64,000 nucleotides of DNA from Enterobacter vonholyi (GTDB lineage Bacteria > Pseudomonadota > Gammaproteobacteria > Enterobacterales > Enterobacteriaceae), in the NCBI RefSeq assembly GCF_008364555.1, contig NZ_VTUC01000006.1, positions 806,001-870,000 of the forward strand, in the 5' to 3' direction. This document shows, piece after piece, positions 37,643 through 46,394 of the stretch; the first letter of the stretch is position 1; every line of letters starts with the position of its first letter. Made by a program: the position numbers and the translations under genes. Under the pieces are notes generated by a model. The model ran no database searches. It was not told the DNA's origin and saw only the letters and a program-made list of their open reading frames with translations.

Positions 37643-37658
37643 TGCAAAGCGAATGCCA
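37643..37658 (-). promoter_or_regulatory. Sigma-54 promoter of the nas operon
   Basis: The minus strand reads tggcattcgctttgca, matching TGGCAcgN4TTGCA with correct -24/-12 spacing. The predicted start is about 37632, placing the P1 hairpin 15 nt into the transcript and giving a leader of about 111 nt before nasF. The Klebsiella nas operon is known to need NtrC and sigma-54. I found no clean NtrC dyad between here and nasR (37660-37748), only half-site-like gcac/tgc elements. Confidence 0.85.
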
Positions 37659-37748
37659 GGTTTTAACACGCGGTTTTCGCGGTGTATCCCGCTTTACCCT
37701 CAGGTTTACGCACCTCAATCAGGCACAAAATGCCCGCTGATTGTGCAG

Positions 37749-38933
37749 CTACTCCTTTGGTATTACCTGCCACAAATTCTTCACCATGAGCAGCGCGCGG
37801 GCGATATCCACCATCCTTTGGTTCTTATCCATCGCCATTTTGCGCAGCGCCGTCCAGGCCTGTTCCTCACTCATATTCTGGTGGGTCATCAAAACGCTTT
37901 TCGCTTTATCTATGACTTTGCGCTCTTCAAGCGTATCGCGCAGCGACGCAAGCTGGCGCGAGAGCTGTTCTATCTCACGCGCCTGCTGGCGCACCAGGGT
38001 GAGCAACGGTTTTTCCGGGTACTGTATCAGCGGATCGTCCTGCTCATCGGCGGGAGGCACGTACTCATCGTTACGGAAAATACGCTCGTCCACCGCCGTC
38101 ATCAGATCGGCGATGAGCGTCTCCTCCAGCGCGCGCAGATGCTCAAGGCGCGCGGTTTGCAGCGCAAACCAGGCCAGTGCGGTATGGCCGTTATCGGCGG
38201 CGGGCTGGCGGGTGCAGGCCACCCTTCGTAGCTGCTCCGTTTCACGATCGGGCTGGCAGTTTAAGGCAAAGGTGGCCTGTACCTCAGCGTGGCTGTGCGA
38301 GAGAAAGATTTCAAAGCAGGCCTGCTGCCCGTCGATGCGGTCAACCAGCCTCTGGCGAGTCACATCATCGAAAAAACCCTGCGTGAAGCCAATCGCCCCC
38401 AGCGCCCGCTCCTGTCCCGCCAGCTCCTTGCCCTGCATCAGGCTATAAAGCGCGACAAAACGTCCTGCGATTTGCGGATCGTCAATGCTGTCATTAAGCT
38501 GCGGTACGATACTGAGCAGATGGCGAAGCATGCGGGAGTAGTGTTCCATCGCCTGGGGTGCCGTTACCGTTTGCTGAATAACTCCTTCGCGCAGCGCGGG
38601 AAGCATATCCAGGCTCAGGAGCGCTCCGCCGATGCGTTCACAGACGGCACTTCCCGGAATCGGCGACTGTGTTTCAAGAATGCCGTAAAGGGCTGCGAGG
38701 ATTTCATCCACCAGCGCCCGGCTGGCTTTGCATTCGGGGGCGTAAAGCTTACCCTGTGAGCAGAGCCAGACGTTGGACGCCCCGCGCTCGCACTGTAACA
38801 TGTGCACCAGTTGGCTAATGCCGTGCACAAGCTCGCCAAGCTGTGCCAGCTTGCTTAGGTGCTCCCGGCGCATCATCTTTGCGCGCTCGAGCCATTCGGC
38901 AGCGCCTGGCGAAATGCCAGCCATTAATGTCAT
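37749..38933 (-). CDS. nasR: NasR, nitrate-responsive transcription antiterminator
   Basis: Cytoplasmic RNA-binding antiterminator that, when nitrate or nitrite is bound, prevents termination in the nasF leader. It has 394 residues: an all-helical NIT sensor domain (about 35-280, with CERGASNVWLCSQG) and a C-terminal ANTAR domain (about 325-390: EIEQLSRQLASLRDTLEERKVIDKAKSVLM, then MSEEQAWTALRKMAMDKNQRMVDIARALL). The start ATG 38933 follows ggagagaaagc. Its end is about 116 bp upstream of the predicted nas start, on the same strand, the Klebsiella arrangement. I see no terminator between it and nas. Confidence 0.95.
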   Translation of the reverse strand: MTLMAGISPGAAEWLERAKMMRREHLSKLAQLGELVHGISQLVHMLQCERGASNVWLCSQGKLYAPECKASRALVDEILAALYGILETQSPIPGSAVCERIGGALLSLDMLPALREGVIQQTVTAPQAMEHYSRMLRHLLSIVPQLNDSIDDPQIAGRFVALYSLMQGKELAGQERALGAIGFTQGFFDDVTRQRLVDRIDGQQACFEIFLSHSHAEVQATFALNCQPDRETEQLRRVACTRQPAADNGHTALAWFALQTARLEHLRALEETLIADLMTAVDERIFRNDEYVPPADEQDDPLIQYPEKPLLTLVRQQAREIEQLSRQLASLRDTLEERKVIDKAKSVLMTHQNMSEEQAWTALRKMAMDKNQRMVDIARALLMVKNLWQVIPKE

Positions 38934-39005
38934 GCTTTCTCTCCGGAACAGCGAAACTCGGGAAAGCTAAGCAATATTCGTGCCTTTATAAGAACAGGAG
39001 TCAAC

Positions 39006-39359
39006 ATGCAAAAGATTGTGATCGTCGCCAACGGTGCGGCCTACGGCAGCGAATCCCTTTTTAACAGCCTGCGCCTGGCGATTGCGCTGCGTGAAAAAGA
39101 GAGTGACCTCGCGTTACGACTCTTTTTAATGTCGGACGCGGTCACCGCGGGCCTGAAGGGACAAAAACCAGCCGAGGGCTATAACATTCAGCAGATGCTG
39201 GAGATCCTGACCGCGCAAAACGTACCGGTGAAGCTTTGCAAGACCTGCACCGATGGCCGCGGTATTACCGGTCTGCCGCTGATTGATGGCGTAGAGATTG
39301 GTACGCTGGTTGAGCTGGCCGAGTGGACGCTGTCCGCGGATAAAGTATTAACTTTTTAA
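39006..39359 (+). CDS. ychN: YchN, DsrE-family protein
   Basis: Small hexameric cytoplasmic protein of the DsrE/F sulfur-relay-like fold, 117 residues, function unknown. MQKIVIVANGAAYGSESLFNSLRLAIAL at the start and the conserved cysteine pair in LCKTCTDGRGI match E. coli YchN. Preceded by aggag (38997-39001). Divergent from nasR. Confidence 0.94.
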   Translation: MQKIVIVANGAAYGSESLFNSLRLAIALREKESDLALRLFLMSDAVTAGLKGQKPAEGYNIQQMLEILTAQNVPVKLCKTCTDGRGITGLPLIDGVEIGTLVELAEWTLSADKVLTF

Positions 39360-39406
39360 TAATAAACCCGTAAAAATATTATTTTCTTATGGACGCGGTT
39401 TCAGCA

Positions 39407-39434
39407 TCAAGTTTACCTGCGGGGTTGCCGATAG
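39407..39434 (+). promoter_or_regulatory. FliA (sigma-28) promoter of the chemoreceptor gene
   Basis: tcaagttt (39407-39414) and gccgatag (39427-39434) resemble the flagellar class-3 elements TAAAGTTT and GCCGATAA. The spacer is 12 nt rather than the usual 11. The start would fall near 39441, 25 bases ahead of the gene. This would place the receptor in the motility regulon. Confidence 0.7.
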
Positions 39435-39465
39435 GCATGGAAACAACACAGCAGGTATTTCACTT

Positions 39466-41250
39466 ATGTTCAGATCGATTCGTGCACGCATCATCGCGAC
39501 GACGGCAGGCTGTCTGGTCGTCGCACTTCTCCTTAATACCGTTATTAACTTCCAGGTCACGCGCCAGGATAACCAGCAGTCCCAGCGCGATATTCTGACC
39601 AGCACCAGCGCCAGCCATAACATGGCGATTGCCGACTGGGTAAAAAGCAAGATGGCGGTGATCGCCTCCGCGCAAACCGTTGCGTTGAGTGAAGACCCGG
39701 TTCCGGTGTTTAAACAGCTTGCGCAGGCGGGTGGCTTCACCAACGTTTATGTTGGCTACGCCAGCAAAACGGCGAAATTCTCTGAACCGGCGGGTGTCCC
39801 GGCGGACTATGACCCGACTATCCGCCCGTGGTATCAGCAGGTGGTCAGCACGGACGGTCCGGTTGTCACCGCGCCCTACGTTGACGCGGGGACCGGCAAA
39901 CTGGTGGTAACCTTCGCCGTGCCGGTAAAAGAGAATGGTACGCTGAAAGCGGTGGTGGCGGGCGATGTGGCGATGGACAGCGTGGTGGCTAACGTGCGCG
40001 GGATCCATCCAACCCCGGCCAGCAGCGGGTTGCTTCTGAACAGTGACGGCAGCGTGATTGCCGCTAACGATCCGGCGCTCACGCTTAAACCATTCGCGGA
40101 GACGATCAAAGGCATTGATTTTGCTGCGCTGAAAAGCGGTAACCTAGTCGACGGAACGCTGAACGGCGCTGAAAAAACCTTCGTGGCGACAGCCGTGCCG
40201 GGCACAAACTGGCTGTTAGTCGTCGCGCTCGACAACGGTGATGCCACCTCCGGCATGCGTTCCCTGCTTAAAGCCTCGGCGATTTCGCTGGTGATCCTGG
40301 CACTGTTGAGCGCGGCCATTGTGCATTTCCTGATTGCCCGCCTGCTCAAGCGTTTGTCAGACATTCGCGACGCGATGCACAACATTGCTAACGGGACTAA
40401 CGATCTGTCCCAGCGCCTGCCGGACAACGGCGAGGACGAGGTTGCGCAGATTGCGCAGGCCTTTAACGCCTTCAGCGATAAGCTGTCGGTGGTGATGGTG
40501 CAGCTCCGTGATGCCAGCGAGTCGGTGAAAAACGCCGCTCAGGAGATTGCGGCGGGTAACCAGGATCTTTCCGGACGTACCGAGCAGGCCGCATCCAGCC
40601 TGCGCGAGACGGCCAGCGCCGTGGAGCAGATCACCGCCTCCGTGACCCAGTCGAACGAATCGGCGGCAGAAGCGAATGATCAGGCGAGCAAAGCCTCAGC
40701 GGCCGCGGCGCGCGGCGGCGAGGTGGTATCCCAGGCGATCAGCACCATGCAGTCCATCGAAGTCGCGTCGGCTAAAATTGGCGATATCACCAGCGTGATT
40801 GATGGCATCGCGTTCCAGACCAACATTCTGGCGCTGAACGCCTCCGTCGAGGCGGCCCGTGCCGGCGAGCAGGGGCGCGGGTTTGCCGTGGTGGCGGGCG
40901 AAGTGCGTAATCTGGCGAGCCGCAGCGCCCAGGCGGCGAAAGAGATCAAATCCCTGATTGACTCCACCACCGACAGCGTGGCGACCGGCTCCCGCTACGT
41001 GCATCTGGCCGGGGAAAGCATGGATGAGATCCGCTCCAGCATCGGCAGCGTCTCCGGTATCATGCGCGAAATCTCCATCGCCACCAGCGAGCAGATGAAA
41101 GGGATTCATGAGATTAACCACGCGGTGACCCATCTCGACAGAATGGTTCAGCAGAACGCCGAGCTGGTCGTGCAATCCGCCGCCGCTGCGGGCGCCCTGC
41201 AGAGCCAGGCGGGCGACCTTGCTGAAACAGCCGGTCATTTCCGCATTTAA
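39466..41250 (+). CDS. Methyl-accepting chemotaxis protein, dCache type
   Basis: Membrane chemoreceptor of 594 residues. In order: TM1 (about 9-30); periplasmic double-Cache sensor (about 35-265) with YDPTIRPWYQQVV and VTAPYVDAGTGKLVVTFAVPV; TM2 (about 270-292, AISLVILALLSAAIVHFLIA); HAMP; and a cytoplasmic signalling hairpin with the tip IDGIAFQTNILALNASVEAARAGEQGRGFAVVAGEVRNLA. The Y-x4-R-x-W-Y arrangement with a downstream D is the reported dCache amino-acid-binding signature, so an amino-acid ligand is plausible. The C-terminus (AETAGHFRI) lacks the NWETF-type CheR/CheB tether. No E. coli counterpart at this locus. Confidence 0.92.
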   Translation: MFRSIRARIIATTAGCLVVALLLNTVINFQVTRQDNQQSQRDILTSTSASHNMAIADWVKSKMAVIASAQTVALSEDPVPVFKQLAQAGGFTNVYVGYASKTAKFSEPAGVPADYDPTIRPWYQQVVSTDGPVVTAPYVDAGTGKLVVTFAVPVKENGTLKAVVAGDVAMDSVVANVRGIHPTPASSGLLLNSDGSVIAANDPALTLKPFAETIKGIDFAALKSGNLVDGTLNGAEKTFVATAVPGTNWLLVVALDNGDATSGMRSLLKASAISLVILALLSAAIVHFLIARLLKRLSDIRDAMHNIANGTNDLSQRLPDNGEDEVAQIAQAFNAFSDKLSVVMVQLRDASESVKNAAQEIAAGNQDLSGRTEQAASSLRETASAVEQITASVTQSNESAAEANDQASKASAAAARGGEVVSQAISTMQSIEVASAKIGDITSVIDGIAFQTNILALNASVEAARAGEQGRGFAVVAGEVRNLASRSAQAAKEIKSLIDSTTDSVATGSRYVHLAGESMDEIRSSIGSVSGIMREISIATSEQMKGIHEINHAVTHLDRMVQQNAELVVQSAAAAGALQSQAGDLAETAGHFRI

Positions 41251-41259
41251 TTTTCTCGC

Positions 41260-41289
41260 GGCGCGCGTTTAGCGGGTAAAACGCGCGCC
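41260..41289 (+). terminator. GC-rich hairpin after the chemoreceptor gene
   Basis: An 11-bp perfect stem (41260-41270 with 41279-41289, ggcgcgcgttt / aaacgcgcgcc) lies 10 bases after the stop. No good U-tract follows, so it may be an mRNA 3'-end stabiliser or a weak terminator. Confidence 0.55.
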
Positions 41290-41461
41290 AGCTGAAATTT
41301 TGAGGGATTTTGTCATTTTTGTTTAATCGTTATGCCATTTTTTGATCAAAATCAGCATCCCACCCCCTCCCCTTTGGTGTTATGCCATGAGTGAATTGTG
41401 AACAACATCACGCTCGGATATGGCTGCAGGGAGAGCGTTGTTTAAGACTACGGGGTAAAAA

Positions 41462-41701
41462 ATGGCACTGGTAAAAACAAGTTTGAAACTGTTTGGCGGG
41501 GATACGGTGGTGGTGCGTTGCTCAGAACGCTGTCGTATTCATCTGATGAGTTCGAAAGCACAAAAACAGTCCCAGGCGGATATTCTCACCGTACAGGATG
41601 ATAAGGCCTGGCTTACAGTGCCCTACACCGGCACATGGGATGTGCTGATTGACAGCCACAGTCAGTCTCTGGAGCATTCCATCAGCTACGTGGCAGCATA
41701 A
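41462..41701 (+). CDS. Small DUF1883-like protein
   Basis: 79-residue predicted soluble protein: MALVKTSLKLFGGDTVVVRC, then CRIHLMSSKAQ and a C-terminal VPYTGTWDVLIDSHSQSLEHSISYV. The pattern (glycine-aspartate then beta strands, closing with G-x-W-x-V-x-I-D and S-I-x-Y-V) resembles DUF1883 proteins; I am not certain of the family. It follows a 211-bp gap after the chemoreceptor and has its own terminator. No strong ribosome site is visible beyond gggg-rich sequence near 41450. Function unknown. Confidence 0.75.
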   Translation: MALVKTSLKLFGGDTVVVRCSERCRIHLMSSKAQKQSQADILTVQDDKAWLTVPYTGTWDVLIDSHSQSLEHSISYVAA

Positions 41702-41707
41702 TATTAA

Positions 41708-41727
41708 ACGCCCGGCAAGCCGGGCGT
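41708..41727. terminator. Bidirectional hairpin between the DUF1883-like gene and chaC
   Basis: cgcccggc / gccgggcg forms an 8-bp stem with an aa loop. T/A-rich flanks are short. Placed between two convergent stops (41701 and 41732), it can serve both genes. Confidence 0.7.
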
Positions 41728-41731
41728 AATA

Positions 41732-42427
41732 TCAGGCAAAACCCGGTCGCAGCGTGCCGTTGAGCGGGTTCCCTTCCAGCAGCGCCTTCACCTTCACCAC
41801 CAGTTCATTCAGACAATCGTCCTGCATGCCGAGGCGGGTCAACTCCTGATCGAGGGAGAAGAGATACTGCGCGTTGGTACCCAGCGGTCCGCTGGCGGCG
41901 GCAATTAACGGAGCAATCACCTGCGTGCGGGTATCCGCTTCATACAGCGGATGGCGGGGGTCCATGATAAACACCAGCGCATTGACGGTGCGTCCGTCGT
42001 CCAGTTCCAGCTTGCACCAGCTTGGCATGTAGCAGCCGGTGATCATCTCGCGCTTCCAGAGCAGCGTAAGCTCCTCTTCCAGCGTGGCATCCGGCAGGCG
42101 ATACGCCACGCCAGTGGTGCGCCCGCCCTCTTTCAGTGCAAGCATGCGCCCGGGCTGGCACGCGCTGCCGCGTCCGGCCGTCAGACGCAGGCAAAATGCG
42201 CGGTGCCAGCCAGGCAGCGTTCCCGTTGCCGATTCGACAAATTCGAGCGCCGGGTTCCACATCAGGGAGCCGTAGCCAAAAATCCATACCGGGCCATCAT
42301 CCGGGCGGCAGGCAAGCGTGGCAGCGAGCGACGCCGCACGTTGTTCAGCTGACCAGAGAAGCGATTCCTCAATAGCACCAAATGCCGTCTTACAATCTGC
42401 CTTCATTAAGAAATCACGCGTTAACAC
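41732..42427 (-). CDS. chaC: ChaC, glutathione-specific gamma-glutamylcyclotransferase
   Basis: Cytoplasmic enzyme of the ChaC family that degrades glutathione to 5-oxoproline and Cys-Gly. It has 231 residues, the E. coli length, from the GTG at 42427, which is preceded by a strong ggaggt; the frame is open 12 codons further but without similarity. The substrate-binding VWIFGYGSLMWNPALEF (about 54-70) and HRAFCLRLTAGRGSACQPG are the family signatures. Confidence 0.94.
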   Translation of the reverse strand: MLTRDFLMKADCKTAFGAIEESLLWSAEQRAASLAATLACRPDDGPVWIFGYGSLMWNPALEFVESATGTLPGWHRAFCLRLTAGRGSACQPGRMLALKEGGRTTGVAYRLPDATLEEELTLLWKREMITGCYMPSWCKLELDDGRTVNALVFIMDPRHPLYEADTRTQVIAPLIAAASGPLGTNAQYLFSLDQELTRLGMQDDCLNELVVKVKALLEGNPLNGTLRPGFA

Positions 42428-42604
42428 TTTCCACCTCCGCCACTGCATGCTTCCTTGCGACATCTGTAATTCGCCTTCCCGGCCTTAGGTGCTGGTCATT
42501 TTACCAGCAGTTGAATAACGATAAGCAATTAGCGGACCAGTTGCAATACAGCGGCAATTCAACCGCCTGAAAAGTCAAAATGAAGGCAGCGAATTATTTC
42601 ACGG

Positions 42605-42835
42605 CTATTTCTTTTTATGCCATTTATCGTCGTCTCCTTTTTCATATTCATGTTTTACGGCGGCCCAGGCGACTTTGTGGGCCGTCTCTTCACGGCTGGC
42701 ATCATCCCGGCGATCTTCCTTGTCTTTGTATTGATCCCAGGCGCTGTTAAACGCCTCTTTATAGATATCCTGCGCGTGAGCGGGCAGCACGTTTTGCACG
42801 TTATCGGGTAATTCGCGTTTCGTTTTATATGGCAT
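42605..42835 (-). CDS. chaB: ChaB, putative regulator of ChaA
   Basis: 76-residue charged cytoplasmic protein; genetic work in E. coli links it to cation transport by ChaA, but a mechanism is not established. The sequence (MPYKTKRELPDNVQNVLPAHA, then AFNSAWDQYKDKEDRRDDAS, with a lysine-rich end) matches E. coli ChaB closely. Start at ATG 42835 behind gagaggtg. Between chaC and divergent chaA. Confidence 0.95.
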   Translation of the reverse strand: MPYKTKRELPDNVQNVLPAHAQDIYKEAFNSAWDQYKDKEDRRDDASREETAHKVAWAAVKHEYEKGDDDKWHKKK

Positions 42836-43105
42836 CACTCACCTCTCTTTTGCTTAAAGAGATAAGTGTGGACGACGATATGCCAGCGTGCCACCCGGCC
42901 TTAATTTATGGATTAACATTACATGTAATTAGTTGTTATTTAATAAATATTATGTGAAAGCTGTCAATTACAGGAGTCAGGCGTTAAATTTATGAAAAAG
43001 GGTAAAATTAAGTAAAAAATAAAGGGTATTTAACAGAGATCTGTTAGTTTAATGCCCTTAAAAATCTATCTATAATTACAAGCACCTGCATTGATGGAGA
43101 AGCAC

Positions 43106-44206
43106 ATGACAGCAACACACGAGGCGGTAAAGACCCGCCACAAGGAGACGTCACTCATTTTCCCGGTTCTGGCACTGGCTGTGCTGCTCTTCTGGGGAAG
43201 CAGTCAGTCACTGCCAGTGGTGGTTGGTATCAATATTCTTGCCCTGGTCGGCATCTTAACCAGCGCATTTAGCGTCGTTCGCCATGCGGACGTCCTGGCC
43301 CACCGTCTGGGCGAGCCGTATGGTTCTTTAATTCTCAGCCTTTCCGTTGTTATTCTCGAAGTTAGCCTGATTTCCGCGCTCATGGCGACCGGCGATGCAG
43401 CGCCGACGCTGATGCGCGATACGCTTTACTCGATCATTATGATTGTGACGGGTGGTCTGGTGGGCTTCTCTCTGCTGTTGGGTGGGCGTAAATTCGCGAC
43501 CCAGTATATGAACCTGTTTGGCATCAAACAGTATCTGATTGCCCTCTTCCCGCTTGCCATTATCGTGCTGGTCTTCCCGATGGCGCTGCCGGGTGCAAAC
43601 TTCTCCACCGGTCAGGCGCTGCTGGTCGCGCTGATTTCCGCCGCCATGTACGGCGTGTTCCTGTTGATTCAGACCAAAACGCACCAGAGCCTGTTTGTGT
43701 ATGAGCATGAAGACGACGGCGACGACGATGATCCGCACCACGGTAAGCCGTCGGCCCACAGCAGCGCGTGGCATACGGTTTGGCTGATCGTACATCTGAT
43801 TGCGGTGATTGCCGTTACCAAGATGAACGCTAACCCGCTGGAGACGCTGTTAACCGAGCTGAACGCGCCGGTGGCGTTTACCGGCTTCCTGGTGGCGCTG
43901 CTGATCCTTTCCCCTGAAGGGCTGGGCGCGCTGAAAGCGGTGTTGAATAATCAGGTGCAGCGCGCAATGAACCTGTTCTTCGGCTCCGTGCTGGCGACGA
44001 TTTCACTCACCGTACCGGTGGTGACGCTGATTGCCTTTATGACCGGTAACGAGCTGCAGTTTGCGCTGGGTGCGCCGGAGATGATCGTGATGGTAGCATC
44101 ATTGCTGCTGTGCCAGATTTCGTTCTCCACCGGGCGCACCAACGTGCTGAACGGAGCGGCGCATATGGCGTTGTTTGTTGCGTATCTGATGACGATATTT
44201 GCGTAA
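43106..44206 (+). CDS. chaA: ChaA, Na+/Ca2+(K+):H+ antiporter
   Basis: Inner-membrane cation/proton antiporter of the CaCA family, used for sodium and potassium efflux at alkaline pH. It has 366 residues, matching E. coli, from ATG 43106 with ggaga 6 nt upstream. Two CaCA repeats are visible (GEPYGSLILSLSVVILEVSLI and LILSPEGLGALKAVLNNQVQRAMNL), separated by the acidic loop EHEDDGDDDDPHHGKP. The upstream gap (42836-43105) is AT-rich and holds no gene. Confidence 0.96.
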   Translation: MTATHEAVKTRHKETSLIFPVLALAVLLFWGSSQSLPVVVGINILALVGILTSAFSVVRHADVLAHRLGEPYGSLILSLSVVILEVSLISALMATGDAAPTLMRDTLYSIIMIVTGGLVGFSLLLGGRKFATQYMNLFGIKQYLIALFPLAIIVLVFPMALPGANFSTGQALLVALISAAMYGVFLLIQTKTHQSLFVYEHEDDGDDDDPHHGKPSAHSSAWHTVWLIVHLIAVIAVTKMNANPLETLLTELNAPVAFTGFLVALLILSPEGLGALKAVLNNQVQRAMNLFFGSVLATISLTVPVVTLIAFMTGNELQFALGAPEMIVMVASLLLCQISFSTGRTNVLNGAAHMALFVAYLMTIFA

Positions 44207-44228
44207 GAGTGGGCCGGTGCAGGCTGAT

Positions 44229-44263
44229 GCCCCCACCCTAACCCTCTCCGCCAGGGAGAGGGA
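44229..44263. repeat. Dispersed palindromic element (ccctaaccctctcc type)
   Basis: cccaccctaaccctctcc followed by gccagggagaggg forms an imperfect hairpin of a kind that recurs in intergenic regions of many Enterobacter, Klebsiella and Pseudomonas genomes. I see only this copy in the window, so its repeat nature rests on general knowledge. It sits directly before the chaA/kdsA terminator. Confidence 0.55.
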
Positions 44264-44267
44264 GGCA

Positions 44268-44297
44268 TAAAAAAACCCGCCGAAGCGGGTTTTTTTA

Positions 44298-44298
<1 letters not shown>
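44268..44298. terminator. Bidirectional terminator between chaA and kdsA
   Basis: acccgc (44275-44280) and gcgggt (44285-44290) around cgaa, with an A-run on the left and a T-run on the right, serves both convergent genes. Confidence 0.88.
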
Positions 44299-45161
<863 letters not shown>

Positions 45162-45188
45162 TTATTCAGGTATGAATCGGAATTAAGA

Positions 45189-45998
45189 TTAATGCAGTGT
45201 AATTTGTTTGTGCGAGATCGCGTTGATCTGCGCACGAATCATTTCGCTAATAGGGTCTTCCGGGCACTGCTCGACGAAATAGCTCAGATCGTTCAGCGCC
45301 ACGTGCTCGCAGTCGAGCTGGGCATAAATCAGCCCTCGGTCGCGGATTTCGTACGGATCTTCCGGGTTGAACTGCAGCAGTACTTCACTGGCGCGCAACG
45401 CCAGCTCCATCTGACGCTCTTCCATTAACGCGGACTTTAGCGTGTCCAGCAGCTTACGAATGACCTCTGCGTTATCCGCCTCGTCGAGATCTTCGTTGAA
45501 GAGTTCAGCCACCGGGCTAATATTGCCTTTCAGCCATACGTCCAGCGTATGTTCATCCAGCGTGTCGCCGTTGAAAGGATTAATGAGCCACATTTCGCCG
45601 TCCAGCCACTCAGCACGCAGGATCATCTGCGTCGGGAAAATGACCGGGACCAGCGGAATATCCAGACGGTGCGCGACCCACAGCAAAATAGAACCCAGCG
45701 CCACGGCGCTGCCCTGACGATTTTTTAAGACCTGGTCCAGCCATAATGCGTCAGACAGGCGATACACGCCCCGCGTGTCGCAGAAACCCCATTCGCCGTA
45801 GAAAAGCTCAAGCAGCTTCTCTAATTGCCAGTCTTGCGGTCGCGCCTGATTAATCTCTTCACGCGCCAGGCTGACCAGATTCTCCAGCTCATCGTAGACA
45901 AACTGCGACGTAAAATCGTCGCGAATCATCTCTGAAATCAGGATCATGCCATCGCAAAGCGGCACTTTATTAAATTCGAAATCGGCTAAGGACCTCAT
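45189..45998 (-). CDS. sirB1: SirB1, transglutaminase-like/TPR protein
   Basis: Cytoplasmic protein of 269 residues with an N-terminal transglutaminase-like fold (CDTRGVYRLSDALWLDQVLKNRQGSAVALGSILLWVAHRL) and a C-terminal TPR-like region (ALRASEVLLQFNPEDPYEIRDRGLIY). Function unknown; the name comes from a Salmonella invasion-regulation screen. It lies 3 bp downstream of sirB2 and is conserved at this locus. Confidence 0.92.
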   Translation of the reverse strand: MRSLADFEFNKVPLCDGMILISEMIRDDFTSQFVYDELENLVSLAREEINQARPQDWQLEKLLELFYGEWGFCDTRGVYRLSDALWLDQVLKNRQGSAVALGSILLWVAHRLDIPLVPVIFPTQMILRAEWLDGEMWLINPFNGDTLDEHTLDVWLKGNISPVAELFNEDLDEADNAEVIRKLLDTLKSALMEERQMELALRASEVLLQFNPEDPYEIRDRGLIYAQLDCEHVALNDLSYFVEQCPEDPISEMIRAQINAISHKQITLH

Positions 45999-46001
45999 GA
46001 C

Positions 46002-46394
46002 TTACCCCAGTAACGGTATTCTTGTGGTGGCGAGTTTAATGATGATGTACAGCACCACCAGACCCAGCAGAAAGGCGATAAACCCGACCTGCTGGCTGCG
46101 CGGACGACGACGCCCAAGCGCGATAAAACCCAAAACGATGTAGATGATAACGCCAAACAGCTTTTCAGTCAGCCATGCGTCTTTATCAGTAAATGGCAGA
46201 TAGCCGGTCTTCCACATAAGCCCGGCACCGGAAAGGAGCAACACCGTGTCAATACAGTGTGGCGCGATACGCACCCAGCGGGCATCCATCAGCGGATTGT
46301 TGCTGTAGCGCCACCAGTAACGGACGATGAAAAAGGTGATGGTCAGCGCAACGGAAATCAAGTGGACGGTAATAAGTACGGTAAAAAGGCTCAT
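46002..46394 (-). CDS. sirB2: SirB2, inner membrane protein
   Basis: 130-residue integral membrane protein with four predicted helices (LFTVLITVHLISVALTITFF, IDTVLLLSGAGLM, LFGVIIYIVLGFIAL, VGFIAFLLGLVVLYIII). Function unknown. The start at ATG 46394 overlaps the prmC TGA (ATGA), favoured over the GTG two codons earlier. Confidence 0.9.
   Translation of the reverse strand: MSLFTVLITVHLISVALTITFFIVRYWWRYSNNPLMDARWVRIAPHCIDTVLLLSGAGLMWKTGYLPFTDKDAWLTEKLFGVIIYIVLGFIALGRRRPRSQQVGFIAFLLGLVVLYIIIKLATTRIPLLG

Noticed and set aside
37660-37748. NtrC binding sites upstream of the nas sigma-54 promoter
   Set aside because: Only partial gcac/gtgc half-sites are seen, none with proper NtrC spacing; sites may lie inside nasR.
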